From assembly GCA_020217065.1 (NCBI GenBank), contig JAIWOB010000103.1:1-10000 (forward strand): a DNA stretch of 10,000 bases, read 5' to 3'. The DNA comes from Chloroflexota bacterium. Lineage in GTDB: Bacteria > Chloroflexota > Anaerolineae > Anaerolineales > Villigracilaceae. Each line of letters begins with the position of its first letter. Position 1 is the first letter of the stretch. The notes under the pieces are model-generated. The model worked only from the letters and a program-made list of their open reading frames with translations. It was not told where the DNA came from and searched no databases. The translations under genes were made by a program, and so were the position numbers. Of the stretch, positions 1 through 6,861 are shown piece by piece.

Positions 1-785
1 TTTGCCTCAATCTCATCGCGGAGCGCCGCCGATGCGGCGTAAATCAAACTCCCCTCCACGCCGTATTTGGCGATAATGAATTCCCCGCGCTGCCGAAATT
101 CCCCAAAGGACAAAATCGCCGCTTTAATGGGCTGCCCCTCAAATTTGCTCCGAAAATGCGGACTCCACGCGACCTCGAATCCGCAATTGGACGGTTTAAG
201 CGGTTCGACTTTAACGCCCGCTTGCCTCAGCCACTCGACCCACGCCCCATCCGAGCCGAGTCTCGACCAACTGCCGCCGCCCAAAGCGAGGACAACGGCG
301 CCGGCGCAAACGGTTTTTTCCCCTTCGGGCGTTTCAAAATCAACTTCAAGCGCGGCGCGGTTTAGAGCGGGACGTATCTTTCCCCGCCATCTATGCCGCA
401 AATGAAAGCCCACGCCCAAATCTGACAGTCGTTTTAGCCAGGCGCGCAGCAGGGGAGCGGTCTTCGTTCCCACAGGAAACACCCGCCCGGAAGCGCCGAC
501 AAAAGTTTCGACGCCAAGCCCGCGCGCCCAAGCCCGCAGGTCGTTGGGCGTAAAATTCTTCAGCCATTTTTCGACTTCGTCTTTCCGTTTTCCATAACGG
601 GAGATGAATTTCTCGAAAGGCTCTGAATGCGTCAGATTTAATCCGCCCTTGCCGGCGGCCAAAAATTTACGCCCCAACGAGGGCATGGAATCGTAAACGT
701 CAACTTTCACGCCCCGACAAACCAACGTCTCGGCGCACATTAACCCCGCAGGACCGCCGCCGACGATTAACGCTGAACGAGTCAT
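1..785 (-). CDS. PP_4765-family (HI0933-like) FAD flavoprotein, C-terminus cut by window edge
   Basis: The visible part is the first 261 residues of a probable NAD(P)/FAD-dependent oxidoreductase of the HI0933-like group; full-length members are about 400 residues, so the C-terminal third lies beyond the left edge. The N-terminus has a Rossmann dinucleotide-binding loop (IVGGGPAG, residues 7-14) and an acidic end of the second strand (VDVYD). This is followed by the family block GRKFLAAGKGGLNLTHSE at about residues 43-60, then SGRVFPVGTKTAPLLRAW and LALGGGSWSRLGSDGAW. That block order matches the TIGR03862 / PP_4765 flavoprotein family, whose substrate is unknown to me. The start at 785 is chosen because the GGG Rossmann loop follows at the normal distance. 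No Shine-Dalgarno precedes it; instead a -10 box lies 6 bases upstream, suggesting a leaderless mRNA. It lies downstream of miaB on the same strand but behind a terminator, so it is probably a separate unit. Confidence 0.88.
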   Translation of the reverse strand, partial: MTRSALIVGGGPAGLMCAETLVCRGVKVDVYDSMPSLGRKFLAAGKGGLNLTHSEPFEKFISRYGKRKDEVEKWLKNFTPNDLRAWARGLGVETFVGASGRVFPVGTKTAPLLRAWLKRLSDLGVGFHLRHRWRGKIRPALNRAALEVDFETPEGEKTVCAGAVVLALGGGSWSRLGSDGAWVEWLRQAGVKVEPLKPSNCGFEVAWSPHFRSKFEGQPIKAAILSFGEFRQRGEFIIAKYGVEGSLIYAASAALRDEIEA

Positions 786-791
786 GCGGCG

Positions 792-797
792 ATTATG
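792..797 (-). promoter_or_regulatory. -10 box (CATAAT) abutting the flavoprotein start
   Basis: On the minus strand CATAAT (5 of 6 to TATAAT) ends six bases before the ATG at 785, so a start about 7 bases downstream of the box would fall on the A of the ATG. There is no Shine-Dalgarno between the box and the ATG and no convincing -35 hexamer. This fits a leaderless transcript, but the promoter call rests on one hexamer. Confidence 0.45.
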
Positions 798-801
798 CCA
801 T

Positions 802-838
802 AAAAAAGCGCGGGGCGCGTTTGATGCGCGCTCCGCGC
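802..838 (-). terminator. Intrinsic terminator of miaB
   Basis: Read on the minus strand, a 12-base arm at 838-827, a 7-base loop and a complementary arm at 819-808 form a GC-rich stem with one A:C mismatch, followed directly by six T (807-802). It starts 3 bases after the miaB stop codon. On the plus strand it is followed by no T-run, so it acts leftward only. Confidence 0.85.
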
Positions 839-840
839 GA

Positions 841-2160
841 TTATTTCAACGCCGCCTGCATGGACCAAGGTCCCGTCCAGGTGATAGCGACGGGAAGCAG
901 TTTTCCGCGCAAGTCTTCTTCGGTTTCAACGAAGACAATTTTATTGGTGGGCGTGCGTCCCTTCCAACGGCGTTTGACCTTTTCCTCGAACAATACTTCC
1001 ACGGTTTCGCCAAGATATTTTTGGTTGATTTCGGCGACGATTTTCTCCTGCAGGTTTTCCAGCAAACGAAAACGACGCATTTTTTCTTCTTCGCTGACGT
1101 TGTCTTCCATATTGCGGGCGGCAACCGTTCCCTCGCGGACGGAATACCGCGCCAGGTGCGCCACGTCCAGTTTCAGGTCGGCGAGAACGCGGTAGGTTTC
1201 CATAAAGTCTTCTTCGGTTTCGCCGGGAAAGCCAACGATGATGTCGGTGGCAATCGAGCAGGCGGGAATCCGCGCGCGGATTTTCGCCACAAGGTCGCGG
1301 TATTCCCGCTGGGTATAGCCGCGCTTCATCCCGGCAAGCGTTCTGTCGCTGCCAGCCTGAATCGGCAGTTCGATGTGCGGCATCACCCGCGGCAGTTCAG
1401 CGACGGCGTCAATCAAATCGTCGCCAAAGTAATTGGGATGCGAAGTCAAAAAGCGAATGCGCTCGACGCCTTCGACTTCATGTATCAGCCGCAGGAGCGC
1501 GGCGAGGTTGGGACCGTCGGGAACGTCCTTGCCGTAACGGTCAACAATTTGCCCCAGCAGAGTCACTTCCTTCACGCCCTGCCTTGCCAGCGCGCGGACT
1601 TCCGCCACAATATCGCCCACAGGGCGGGAGCGTTCTCCGCCGCGCCGCGAGGGGATGATGCAGAAAGCGCAAGCGTGCGAACAGCCATACACCACCGGCA
1701 CATGGGCGCTGACCAGTTTGCCGCGCTCGGCGGCGGGGAGAATCAACTCTTCGTCGAGCATGAGAAAACGGCGGGCGGTTTCGGCTTCCTCCAGCGAACG
1801 GACTTCGCCCTGGGTCAGGTGCGAAATCAGGGGACCAGGGTCGGACGGCGGGGAGAAAACGTCCACATAAGGCAGGCGGGCTTTGAGTTTTTCCGCGCCG
1901 CGCACGCCGACGAGACATCCCATTAAGTTGATAATCAGGCTGGGGTTTTTCTCTTTTAGTTTTTTAAATGAACTGACGCGCCCCAGCGCCTTGTCTTCGG
2001 CGGATTGGCGCACGACGCAGGTGTTCAAAACGATAACGTCGGCTTCTTCGGGCGTTTTGGTTGGGGAGTAGCCGAGACTCTCCAGCGAAGAGCCGACCCG
2101 CTGCGAATCGGCGACGTTCATTTGGCAGCCTTCGGTCCAGATGTGATATTTCTTGGTCAT
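841..2160 (-). CDS. miaB: tRNA-2-methylthio-N6-dimethylallyladenosine synthase (MiaB)
   Basis: 439 residues, close to the usual MiaB length. MiaB is a cytoplasmic radical-SAM enzyme that adds a methylthio group to i6A37 of tRNAs reading UNN codons, using two 4Fe-4S clusters. The N-terminal UPF0004 domain shows the three auxiliary-cluster cysteines: C12 (in TEGCQMN), C48 (NTCVV) and C82 (LMGCL). The radical-SAM domain has C160, C164 and C167 in the CxxxCxxC motif GCSHACAFCIIP, followed by RRGGERSR. A C-terminal TRAM-like segment begins near KYLGETVEVLFEE. RimO and MtaB are related alternatives, but TEGCQMN and the length favour MiaB. The start at 2160 is preferred over an in-frame start 45 bases upstream because AAGGAA lies 4 bases before this ATG and the family N-terminus begins just after it. 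LLGQIVDRYG replaces the familiar LLGQNVNSYG, which I take to be a lineage feature. Confidence 0.87.
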   Translation of the reverse strand: MTKKYHIWTEGCQMNVADSQRVGSSLESLGYSPTKTPEEADVIVLNTCVVRQSAEDKALGRVSSFKKLKEKNPSLIINLMGCLVGVRGAEKLKARLPYVDVFSPPSDPGPLISHLTQGEVRSLEEAETARRFLMLDEELILPAAERGKLVSAHVPVVYGCSHACAFCIIPSRRGGERSRPVGDIVAEVRALARQGVKEVTLLGQIVDRYGKDVPDGPNLAALLRLIHEVEGVERIRFLTSHPNYFGDDLIDAVAELPRVMPHIELPIQAGSDRTLAGMKRGYTQREYRDLVAKIRARIPACSIATDIIVGFPGETEEDFMETYRVLADLKLDVAHLARYSVREGTVAARNMEDNVSEEEKMRRFRLLENLQEKIVAEINQKYLGETVEVLFEEKVKRRWKGRTPTNKIVFVETEEDLRGKLLPVAITWTGPWSMQAALK

Positions 2161-2164
2161 TCCG

Positions 2165-2170
2165 TTCCTT
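2165..2170 (-). promoter_or_regulatory. Shine-Dalgarno of miaB (decides start)
   Basis: AAGGAA on the minus strand lies 4 bases upstream of the ATG at 2160. The in-frame ATG at 2205 lies upstream of it and would add 15 basic, non-conserved residues, so this site supports the shorter protein. Confidence 0.6.
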
Positions 2171-2222
2171 GCAGAAATTTTTCGTCTGCGCCGTCGAAAA
2201 CGCAAGACCGCGCAGGAGCCAA

Positions 2223-2231
2223 ATTATACCA
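2223..2231 (-). promoter_or_regulatory. Extended -10 promoter for miaB
   Basis: On the minus strand TGGTATAAT is a perfect TATAAT preceded by the TGn extension. The predicted start near 2216 gives a leader of about 55 bases that ends with the miaB Shine-Dalgarno. No good -35 hexamer is seen, as is acceptable for extended -10 promoters. Confidence 0.6.
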
Positions 2232-2270
2232 AGAGTAGTCAGATTTCGACATAAGCACCGGATTGCCGCT

Positions 2271-2279
2271 TGGTATAAT
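2271..2279 (+). promoter_or_regulatory. Extended -10 promoter for the glycosyltransferase operon
   Basis: TGGTATAAT ends 9 bases before the ATG at 2289, so transcription would begin about 2 to 3 bases before the start codon, giving an essentially leaderless mRNA. The bases between (CTTCCCGCC) hold no Shine-Dalgarno. No convincing -35 hexamer is present at 16-18 bases. Confidence 0.6.
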
Positions 2280-2288
2280 CTTCCCGCC

Positions 2289-3962
2289 ATGAAAAAGATA
2301 ATCCGCGCCTCGTTATTGATTGCTCTCGCCGCCGTTCTGCTTGCGCCGCGTCTGGCGGACCTTGTCAAGTTCACCGCCGCCGACGAGCCGTTCTGGCTGG
2401 CAGTCGGCGCAAATTATTATTACGCCCTCACCCACCGCGAGTTCGAAAACACGGTTTATGAATACCATCCCGCCGTCACCACGATGTGGATTGGCGCCGC
2501 CGCCATGCTCGTCTACTTCCCCGAATATCGCGGCATGATGGACGGCTATTTCGAGCAGGAGAAAACGTCCTTTGACGAATACCTTGCGGAGAAGGGAAAA
2601 GACCCGCTCGACTTGTTGTGGTGGGCGCGTTTTTTTCAAACCCTGCTCAATGTGTTTCTATTCCTCGCGGCGTTTCTTCTCCTGCGTTTCATGCTGGACG
2701 AGTGGACAGCCCTCGTCGTTCTGTTGTTGACTTCGTTCGCCCCTTATTTGTTCGGTCAGTCGCGGATGCTGAATCATGAAAGTATGGTGGGGCTTTTCTC
2801 CCTGCTGGCTGTATTGTCGCTGACGGCGTATCTCTTCTTCAAGCCTCAGGCTGGGCTGTTGATTCTATCCGGGGCGTGCGCCGCCTTTGCCAACCTGACC
2901 AAATCCTCGGCGATTGTCCTGTGCGCGGTCGCGGCGGCGATGATTTTCGTCTGGGCGTTCGCCCAATGGCGCGAAACGCGCAAGGCGAGATGGGGCGACG
3001 CGCTGAAAGTCTATTTTTCATGGATTGGAATTCTTCTTCTCGTTTATTTTCTGTCCTGGCCCGGCATGTGGGTTGCGCCGGGCAAAATGCTGAGCGAGGT
3101 TTACGCCAACGCGTTTAGTTTTGCGTTTCAAGGCGCGCAGATTTCGATTACGCGGGAATTACAGCCCTCCCAATTCAGACTTGCCTCCTTTGGGCGCGAC
3201 TTTGGCGGTTTTCTCATTTCGATAGGCTGGCGCACCGCCCCGCTGACTTGGCTGGGACTGCTCGCCGCCCTCGGATTTTTGTTCCATCGGGAGCGCAGTT
3301 TGGTCCCCCCGCTGGCGAAATACGCCATCGCATTTTTATTATTGCAAGCGCTCGCTTACATCGGCATCTTCTCTTTGGCACAGGGACGCAACCAGCCGCA
3401 CTATATTCTTGGGGCGCATTACGGTCTGGAATTTTGCGCCGCGCTGGGCTGGGCGTTCCTTTTGCGCTGGCTGGGAAGGTCGTTTCCAGCGGCGGGTAAA
3501 ACGCGCAGCCAATACGCCCTGCTGGCGCTTCTCGCCGCCGCGCAGGCTTTTCCGCTCTTGCAAGACGCGCCGTATTATTTCACCTACCGCAACCCGTTGA
3601 TGTCGTCCGTCGCCGGCGCGCCGCCGGCGTTCTTCTACGGAGAACGCATGGAAGAAGCCGCCGCCTATCTCGCCCAAAAAAGCGGCGCCGCAGACCAAAC
3701 CGCGCTGGTCTATTTCGGGCGCAGTTTTAGTTATTACTATCCCGGGCGCACCCTGCTTTTCAAGCCCGTTCTCTTTGAAGACAAGGCGCAGTTAATCGAG
3801 GCGTTGCGGCAATCCGATTACCTGGTCGTTTATACGGGTCTTCAAAAAAGACTGCCCCTCTTGCAAGAAATGACCCCCGAACGCATTATCGAATTGCACG
3901 GCGCGCCTTACGTCGAAATCTACCGCGTGTCGGATGTCCCCGTCTCATTCTACAACGAGTAA
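2289..3962 (+). CDS. GT39/PMT-type membrane glycosyltransferase, copy 1
   Basis: 557 residues with many hydrophobic segments (the first at about 5-20, then about 113-135, 140-155, 170-185, 205-225, 243-258, 308-335, 345-362, 380-395 and 408-425). GT39 (PMT/ArnT-like) enzymes sit in the cytoplasmic membrane and move a sugar from a polyprenyl-phosphate carrier to an extracytoplasmic acceptor. The first outer loop carries the expected acidic pair (D32-E33 in TAADEPFW) and HPAVTTMW at 60-67. Later family-like signatures are NLTKSSA (202-208), PGMWVAPGK (258-266) and the YYFTYRNP segment before the soluble C-terminal part. The acceptor and sugar cannot be read from the sequence. The ATG at 2289 is chosen because hydrophobic segment 1 starts there and a -10 box lies just upstream; a longer reading frame from 2061 would overlap miaB antisense with a non-family extension. 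It is the first gene of a likely three-gene operon. Confidence 0.82.
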   Translation: MKKIIRASLLIALAAVLLAPRLADLVKFTAADEPFWLAVGANYYYALTHREFENTVYEYHPAVTTMWIGAAAMLVYFPEYRGMMDGYFEQEKTSFDEYLAEKGKDPLDLLWWARFFQTLLNVFLFLAAFLLLRFMLDEWTALVVLLLTSFAPYLFGQSRMLNHESMVGLFSLLAVLSLTAYLFFKPQAGLLILSGACAAFANLTKSSAIVLCAVAAAMIFVWAFAQWRETRKARWGDALKVYFSWIGILLLVYFLSWPGMWVAPGKMLSEVYANAFSFAFQGAQISITRELQPSQFRLASFGRDFGGFLISIGWRTAPLTWLGLLAALGFLFHRERSLVPPLAKYAIAFLLLQALAYIGIFSLAQGRNQPHYILGAHYGLEFCAALGWAFLLRWLGRSFPAAGKTRSQYALLALLAAAQAFPLLQDAPYYFTYRNPLMSSVAGAPPAFFYGERMEEAAAYLAQKSGAADQTALVYFGRSFSYYYPGRTLLFKPVLFEDKAQLIEALRQSDYLVVYTGLQKRLPLLQEMTPERIIELHGAPYVEIYRVSDVPVSFYNE

Positions 3963-3969
3963 ACAGCGC

Positions 3970-5679
3970 ATGAATTTCCGCAAATCCCTTTTCGCCTTGC
4001 TGCTGCTCGCCTTGACCCTTGCGCCGCGCCTCGCCGCCCTCGACGCTTTCGTCACCCTTGACGAACCTTTCTGGCTCTCCGTCGGCGCAAATTATTATTA
4101 CGCGCTCGGTCAGCGCGAGTTGGAAAACACGGTCTACGAATATCATCCCGCCGTCACCACCATGTCTTTTATCGCCGCCGCCTTTTTGGCGGATTTTCCC
4201 GAATATCGCGGTCTGGGACAAGGATATTTCGACGTGGATAAGGAAAAGTTCGACCCCTTTCTAATCGAACACGGTCACGACCCTCTGCGCTTGCTGTATC
4301 TAAGCCGCCTGTTTCAGGTATGGACGATTGCTCTTCTTGCCCTGTCCATCTTCCATTTCTTTTCCCTTTTTTGGGGAACGGAAAAAGCCTTTCTCGCAGC
4401 CGGTTTTATTTCCAGCGCGCCGTATTTTCTCGGACACTCGCGCCTGCTCAGCCATGAGGCGCTGGTCGCCTTTCTTGTTCTGGCTTCGATTTTAGGATTA
4501 TTCGCTTATCTCGAATACAAACCGAAGGGACGTTATCTCTTTTTTTCCGCCGCCGCCGCCGCGCTCGCTCAACTGACCAAATCCTCGGCGATGGCGATGT
4601 TCCCCGTCATCGGGCTGATTCTGGCTGTGGACGTTTTCGAAAAAGCGGGAGAACGCGGGTTCAAAGCCGCCTTGTTCAGCCGCCTGAAGATTTTAGGCGT
4701 TTGGCTGGCGGCGCTGTGTTTCGTCTATTTCATCGTCTGGCCCGGCATGTGGGTTGCGCCGGGGAAAATGCTTTATGAAGTGTATGGCAACGCTTTCAGC
4801 TACGCCTTTCAGGGGGCGCGCCTGCAAGTGACTCAGGAGTTAAAACCTTCCGCCTTCAGCCTGGACGCGGCTGGCTCAACCGTCGCGCTCTTCGTCGAAA
4901 GCCTTGCCTGGCGCGCCACTCCCCTGACTTGGGCGGGGCTTCCGCTTGCCGTCGTCTTCCTGTTTCAACCTGGAAGCGCCGCGCTGAAAAAACTGAACTT
5001 CTATTTTCTTCTGAATGCGGCGGCGTTCATTCTGCTTTTCAGCCTTGCGCGGGGCAGGAATTCGCCGCATTACATCATGGCGAGCCATGTAAGCGTGGAT
5101 GCAATCGCCGCTCTGGGTTGGGCGTCTTTGCTGGGATTTTTGGAGACAAAATGGGCGTCTTTCCGCGCCGCGCCGGCGGCTGGGTTTGCCGCCTTGCTGG
5201 CGGGCTTGCAACTGTCAGCGGCGGCAGCCTTTTTCCCTTATTACTACACTTATTACAATCCGCTTTGGGCTGCCGCGGCGGGAAAACCCTACGCCTCAGA
5301 CTACGGCGAAGGGTTTGAAAAAGCCGCCGCTTATCTGGCGCAAAAGCCCGACGCGAAATCCATCACGGTGTTTGCGTTTCGGGCGCGGGGCGCGTTTTCG
5401 TATTTTTTCCCAGGCAGGACCATCATTTTCAATCCGCTTTTCGTCGAAGAGCCGCAAATGGAATCCGTCTTCGAACGGCTGCGGCAATCCGATTATCTTG
5501 TCGTCAACGACGCCTTCGCCCCGCGGACAAGCAGGACGGCGTTGTTCGCCGGCGAATTAAAAAAGACCCCGCCGGAACATTCCATTTATATCGAAGGCGT
5601 CTCTCCCATTCATATCTTCCGCGTCGCCGACCTGCCGCCTTCGTTCTATCGCGCCTTGAGCGAGGAAGAAATCCCATGA
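3970..5679 (+). CDS. GT39/PMT-type membrane glycosyltransferase, copy 2 (tandem paralogue)
   Basis: 569 residues, collinear with the gene before it and clearly its paralogue. Both share DEPFW (here D31-E32), NYYYAL, ENTVYEYHPAVTTM, a KSSA block, PGMWVAPGKML, YEVYGNAFSYAFQGA-type text and a C-terminus ending in SFY near the end. It should have the same class of role: transfer of a lipid-linked sugar outside the membrane. Similarity is high in the catalytic N-terminal loops and looser in the membrane helices and C-terminal region, suggesting an old duplication with possible change of donor or acceptor. The start at 3970 lies 7 bases after the upstream stop and has no clear Shine-Dalgarno, so translational coupling is likely; an in-frame start at 3934 would overlap the previous gene. 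Its stop overlaps the next start as ATGA. Confidence 0.82.
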   Translation: MNFRKSLFALLLLALTLAPRLAALDAFVTLDEPFWLSVGANYYYALGQRELENTVYEYHPAVTTMSFIAAAFLADFPEYRGLGQGYFDVDKEKFDPFLIEHGHDPLRLLYLSRLFQVWTIALLALSIFHFFSLFWGTEKAFLAAGFISSAPYFLGHSRLLSHEALVAFLVLASILGLFAYLEYKPKGRYLFFSAAAAALAQLTKSSAMAMFPVIGLILAVDVFEKAGERGFKAALFSRLKILGVWLAALCFVYFIVWPGMWVAPGKMLYEVYGNAFSYAFQGARLQVTQELKPSAFSLDAAGSTVALFVESLAWRATPLTWAGLPLAVVFLFQPGSAALKKLNFYFLLNAAAFILLFSLARGRNSPHYIMASHVSVDAIAALGWASLLGFLETKWASFRAAPAAGFAALLAGLQLSAAAAFFPYYYTYYNPLWAAAAGKPYASDYGEGFEKAAAYLAQKPDAKSITVFAFRARGAFSYFFPGRTIIFNPLFVEEPQMESVFERLRQSDYLVVNDAFAPRTSRTALFAGELKKTPPEHSIYIEGVSPIHIFRVADLPPSFYRALSEEEIP

Positions 5680-6707
5680 AAACTTTGATTGCCGGTCTCG
5701 GCTCCATTGGACGTCGTCACTTTCGCAACCTGATTGCCCTCGGCGAAACGGAGATTATCCTCCTGCGTTCTCGCCGCTCGACCCTGCCCGACGACGAATT
5801 GGCGGGATACCCCGTCGAAACCGACCTGGACGAAGCCCTTCGAAAACACAAACCCGACGCCGTCGTTGTGGCGAATCCCACCGCGCTGCACTTGGACGTC
5901 GCCATTCCCGCCGCCCAAGCGGGATGCGCCCTCCTTCTCGAAAAGCCGGTCTCGAACTCGCTGGAAAGGCTGGACGTATTGGAAAAAGCCGCCCAAAAAA
6001 GCGGAAGCAGAATCCTGGTCGGCTTCCAATTCCGCTATCATCCAACGCTGAACAAGGCGCGTGAATTGATTCGGGCGGGCGCGCTTGGCAAAGTATTGAC
6101 CGCCCACGCGCACTGGGGCGAATACCTGCCCAACTGGCATCCCTGGGAGGATTACCGCCAAGGCTATGCCGCGCGCGCGGAGCTGGGCGGAGGCGTAACG
6201 GTCACGCTGACGCACCCGCTGGATTATCTGCGCTTCCTCCTCGGCGAAGTGGAAGCCGTCTGGTCTTTCAATGGACACATTTCCCCGCTCGAAGTGAACG
6301 TGGAAGACGCCGCAGAAATTGGTTTGAAGTTCGCCAGCGGAGCAATCGGCGGGGTTCACCTCAATTATTTCCAGCGCCCGCCCGTTCATCGCCTCGAAAT
6401 CGTCGGGACAAACGGAACTTTGAGATGGGACAACGCCGACGGCGTTTTACACGCGCAGACCCTGCCCGCTGAATTCGGCTCTTACTCCGCCCAGCCGCCA
6501 GCGCCGGTTTCCGAGTCCTTTTCCCCGCCCGAAGGCTTCGAGCGCAACCAACTCTTTCTGGCGCAGACAAAACACTTCATCGAAGCGGCGGCTGGAAAAG
6601 TCCAGCCGGTTTGCGACCTGACAGACGGAGCGCGCGCCTTGCAAATCGCGCTTGCGGCGCGCGAGTCGCTCAAAACGGAAAGAATGGTCAGGCTGAACGC
6701 GGGATAA
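5676..6707 (+). CDS. Gfo/Idh/MocA-family NAD(P)-dependent oxidoreductase
   Basis: 343 residues, normal for the family. The N-terminal Rossmann fold shows AGLGSIGRRHFRNL (6-19, GxGxxG followed by RRH). The EKP motif at 89-91 is the family's signature at the active-site edge. The C-terminal alpha/beta domain has a GFQFRYHP block (116-123) and LTHPLDYL with H180 and D183 in the usual catalytic position. Members oxidise or reduce sugar or cyclitol hydroxyls, often on nucleotide-linked sugars. The stretch LPNWHPWEDYRQGYAAR (151-167) is reminiscent of family members in sialic/legionaminic-type sugar clusters; this is from memory and tentative. Its ATG overlaps the stop of the second glycosyltransferase by 4 bases, with GAGGAAG 7 bases upstream, so it is co-translated with the membrane glycosyltransferases and may make or modify the sugar they use. 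The exact substrate is unknown. Confidence 0.87.
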   Translation: MKTLIAGLGSIGRRHFRNLIALGETEIILLRSRRSTLPDDELAGYPVETDLDEALRKHKPDAVVVANPTALHLDVAIPAAQAGCALLLEKPVSNSLERLDVLEKAAQKSGSRILVGFQFRYHPTLNKARELIRAGALGKVLTAHAHWGEYLPNWHPWEDYRQGYAARAELGGGVTVTLTHPLDYLRFLLGEVEAVWSFNGHISPLEVNVEDAAEIGLKFASGAIGGVHLNYFQRPPVHRLEIVGTNGTLRWDNADGVLHAQTLPAEFGSYSAQPPAPVSESFSPPEGFERNQLFLAQTKHFIEAAAGKVQPVCDLTDGARALQIALAARESLKTERMVRLNAG

Positions 6708-6730
6708 GTCTGCCGCAACGCGCTGCGCGA

Positions 6731-6770
6731 CATTCCTGCCCATGACGCTTGTCATGAGCGGGAATGTTTT
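6731..6770 (+). terminator. Probable terminator of the GT39-GT39-oxidoreductase operon
   Basis: Two 16-base arms (6731-6746 and 6751-6766) pair around a GCTT loop with one G:U wobble and one C:A mismatch, followed by TTTT. It begins 23 bases after the oxidoreductase stop. The short T-run makes it weaker than the other terminators here. The rest of the gap up to 6861 holds only the promoter of the next gene. Confidence 0.65.
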
Positions 6771-6830
6771 GATTCATGGGCTTCTTTATCAATTGGTGAC
6801 TGGCTTCACTCTCCGCTTTCGGCTGGAAAA

Positions 6831-6836
6831 TATAAA
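6831..6836 (+). promoter_or_regulatory. Candidate -10 box of the gtrA-ykcB-like unit
   Basis: TATAAA lies 25 bases before the ATG at 6862, giving a leader of about 19 bases that includes the Shine-Dalgarno AGGA at 6849-6852. I see no -35 hexamer at 16-18 bases and no TGn extension, so this is a modest call. Confidence 0.4.
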
Positions 6837-6861
6837 CTTGGTCATGAAAGGAAATTGACCC

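Larger units (their letters stand above)
2223..2279. repeat. Inverted repeat formed by two divergent -10 elements
   Basis: ATTATACCAAG at 2223-2233 and CTTGGTATAAT at 2269-2279 are perfect 11-base inverted copies separated by 35 bases. Each arm contains the extended -10 of one of the divergently transcribed units. The arms could arise simply from two consensus promoters, but the match extends two bases (AAG/CTT) beyond TGGTATAAT. Confidence 0.8.

Noticed and set aside
67..405. Plus-strand open frames at 67-405 and 156-365
   Set aside because: Both are antisense to the flavoprotein, which has several ordered family motifs; the translations show no domain.
784..1926. Long plus-strand open frame (380 codons) antisense to miaB
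   Set aside because: It lies entirely opposite the well-supported miaB, has no recognisable domain, and is explained by GC-rich codon structure on the other strand.
2061..2288. N-terminal extension of the first GT39 gene back to 2061
   Set aside because: The extra 76 residues are basic, not family-like, overlap miaB antisense and precede the -10 box; the ATG at 2289 fits the first membrane helix.
4549..4563. GCC trinucleotide run
   Set aside because: It encodes a short alanine run within a membrane segment of the second GT39 enzyme, a common outcome of GC-rich codon use.
5646..6389. Minus-strand open frame (247 codons) opposite the oxidoreductase
   Set aside because: It is a shadow of a gene with clear GxGxxG and EKP motifs; the translated text is low-complexity and family-less.
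6844..6858. Four-codon open frame (ATG AAA GGA AAT TGA) in the gtrA leader
   Set aside because: It is very short, has no room for its own ribosome site, and overlaps the Shine-Dalgarno of gtrA; more likely chance than a leader peptide.
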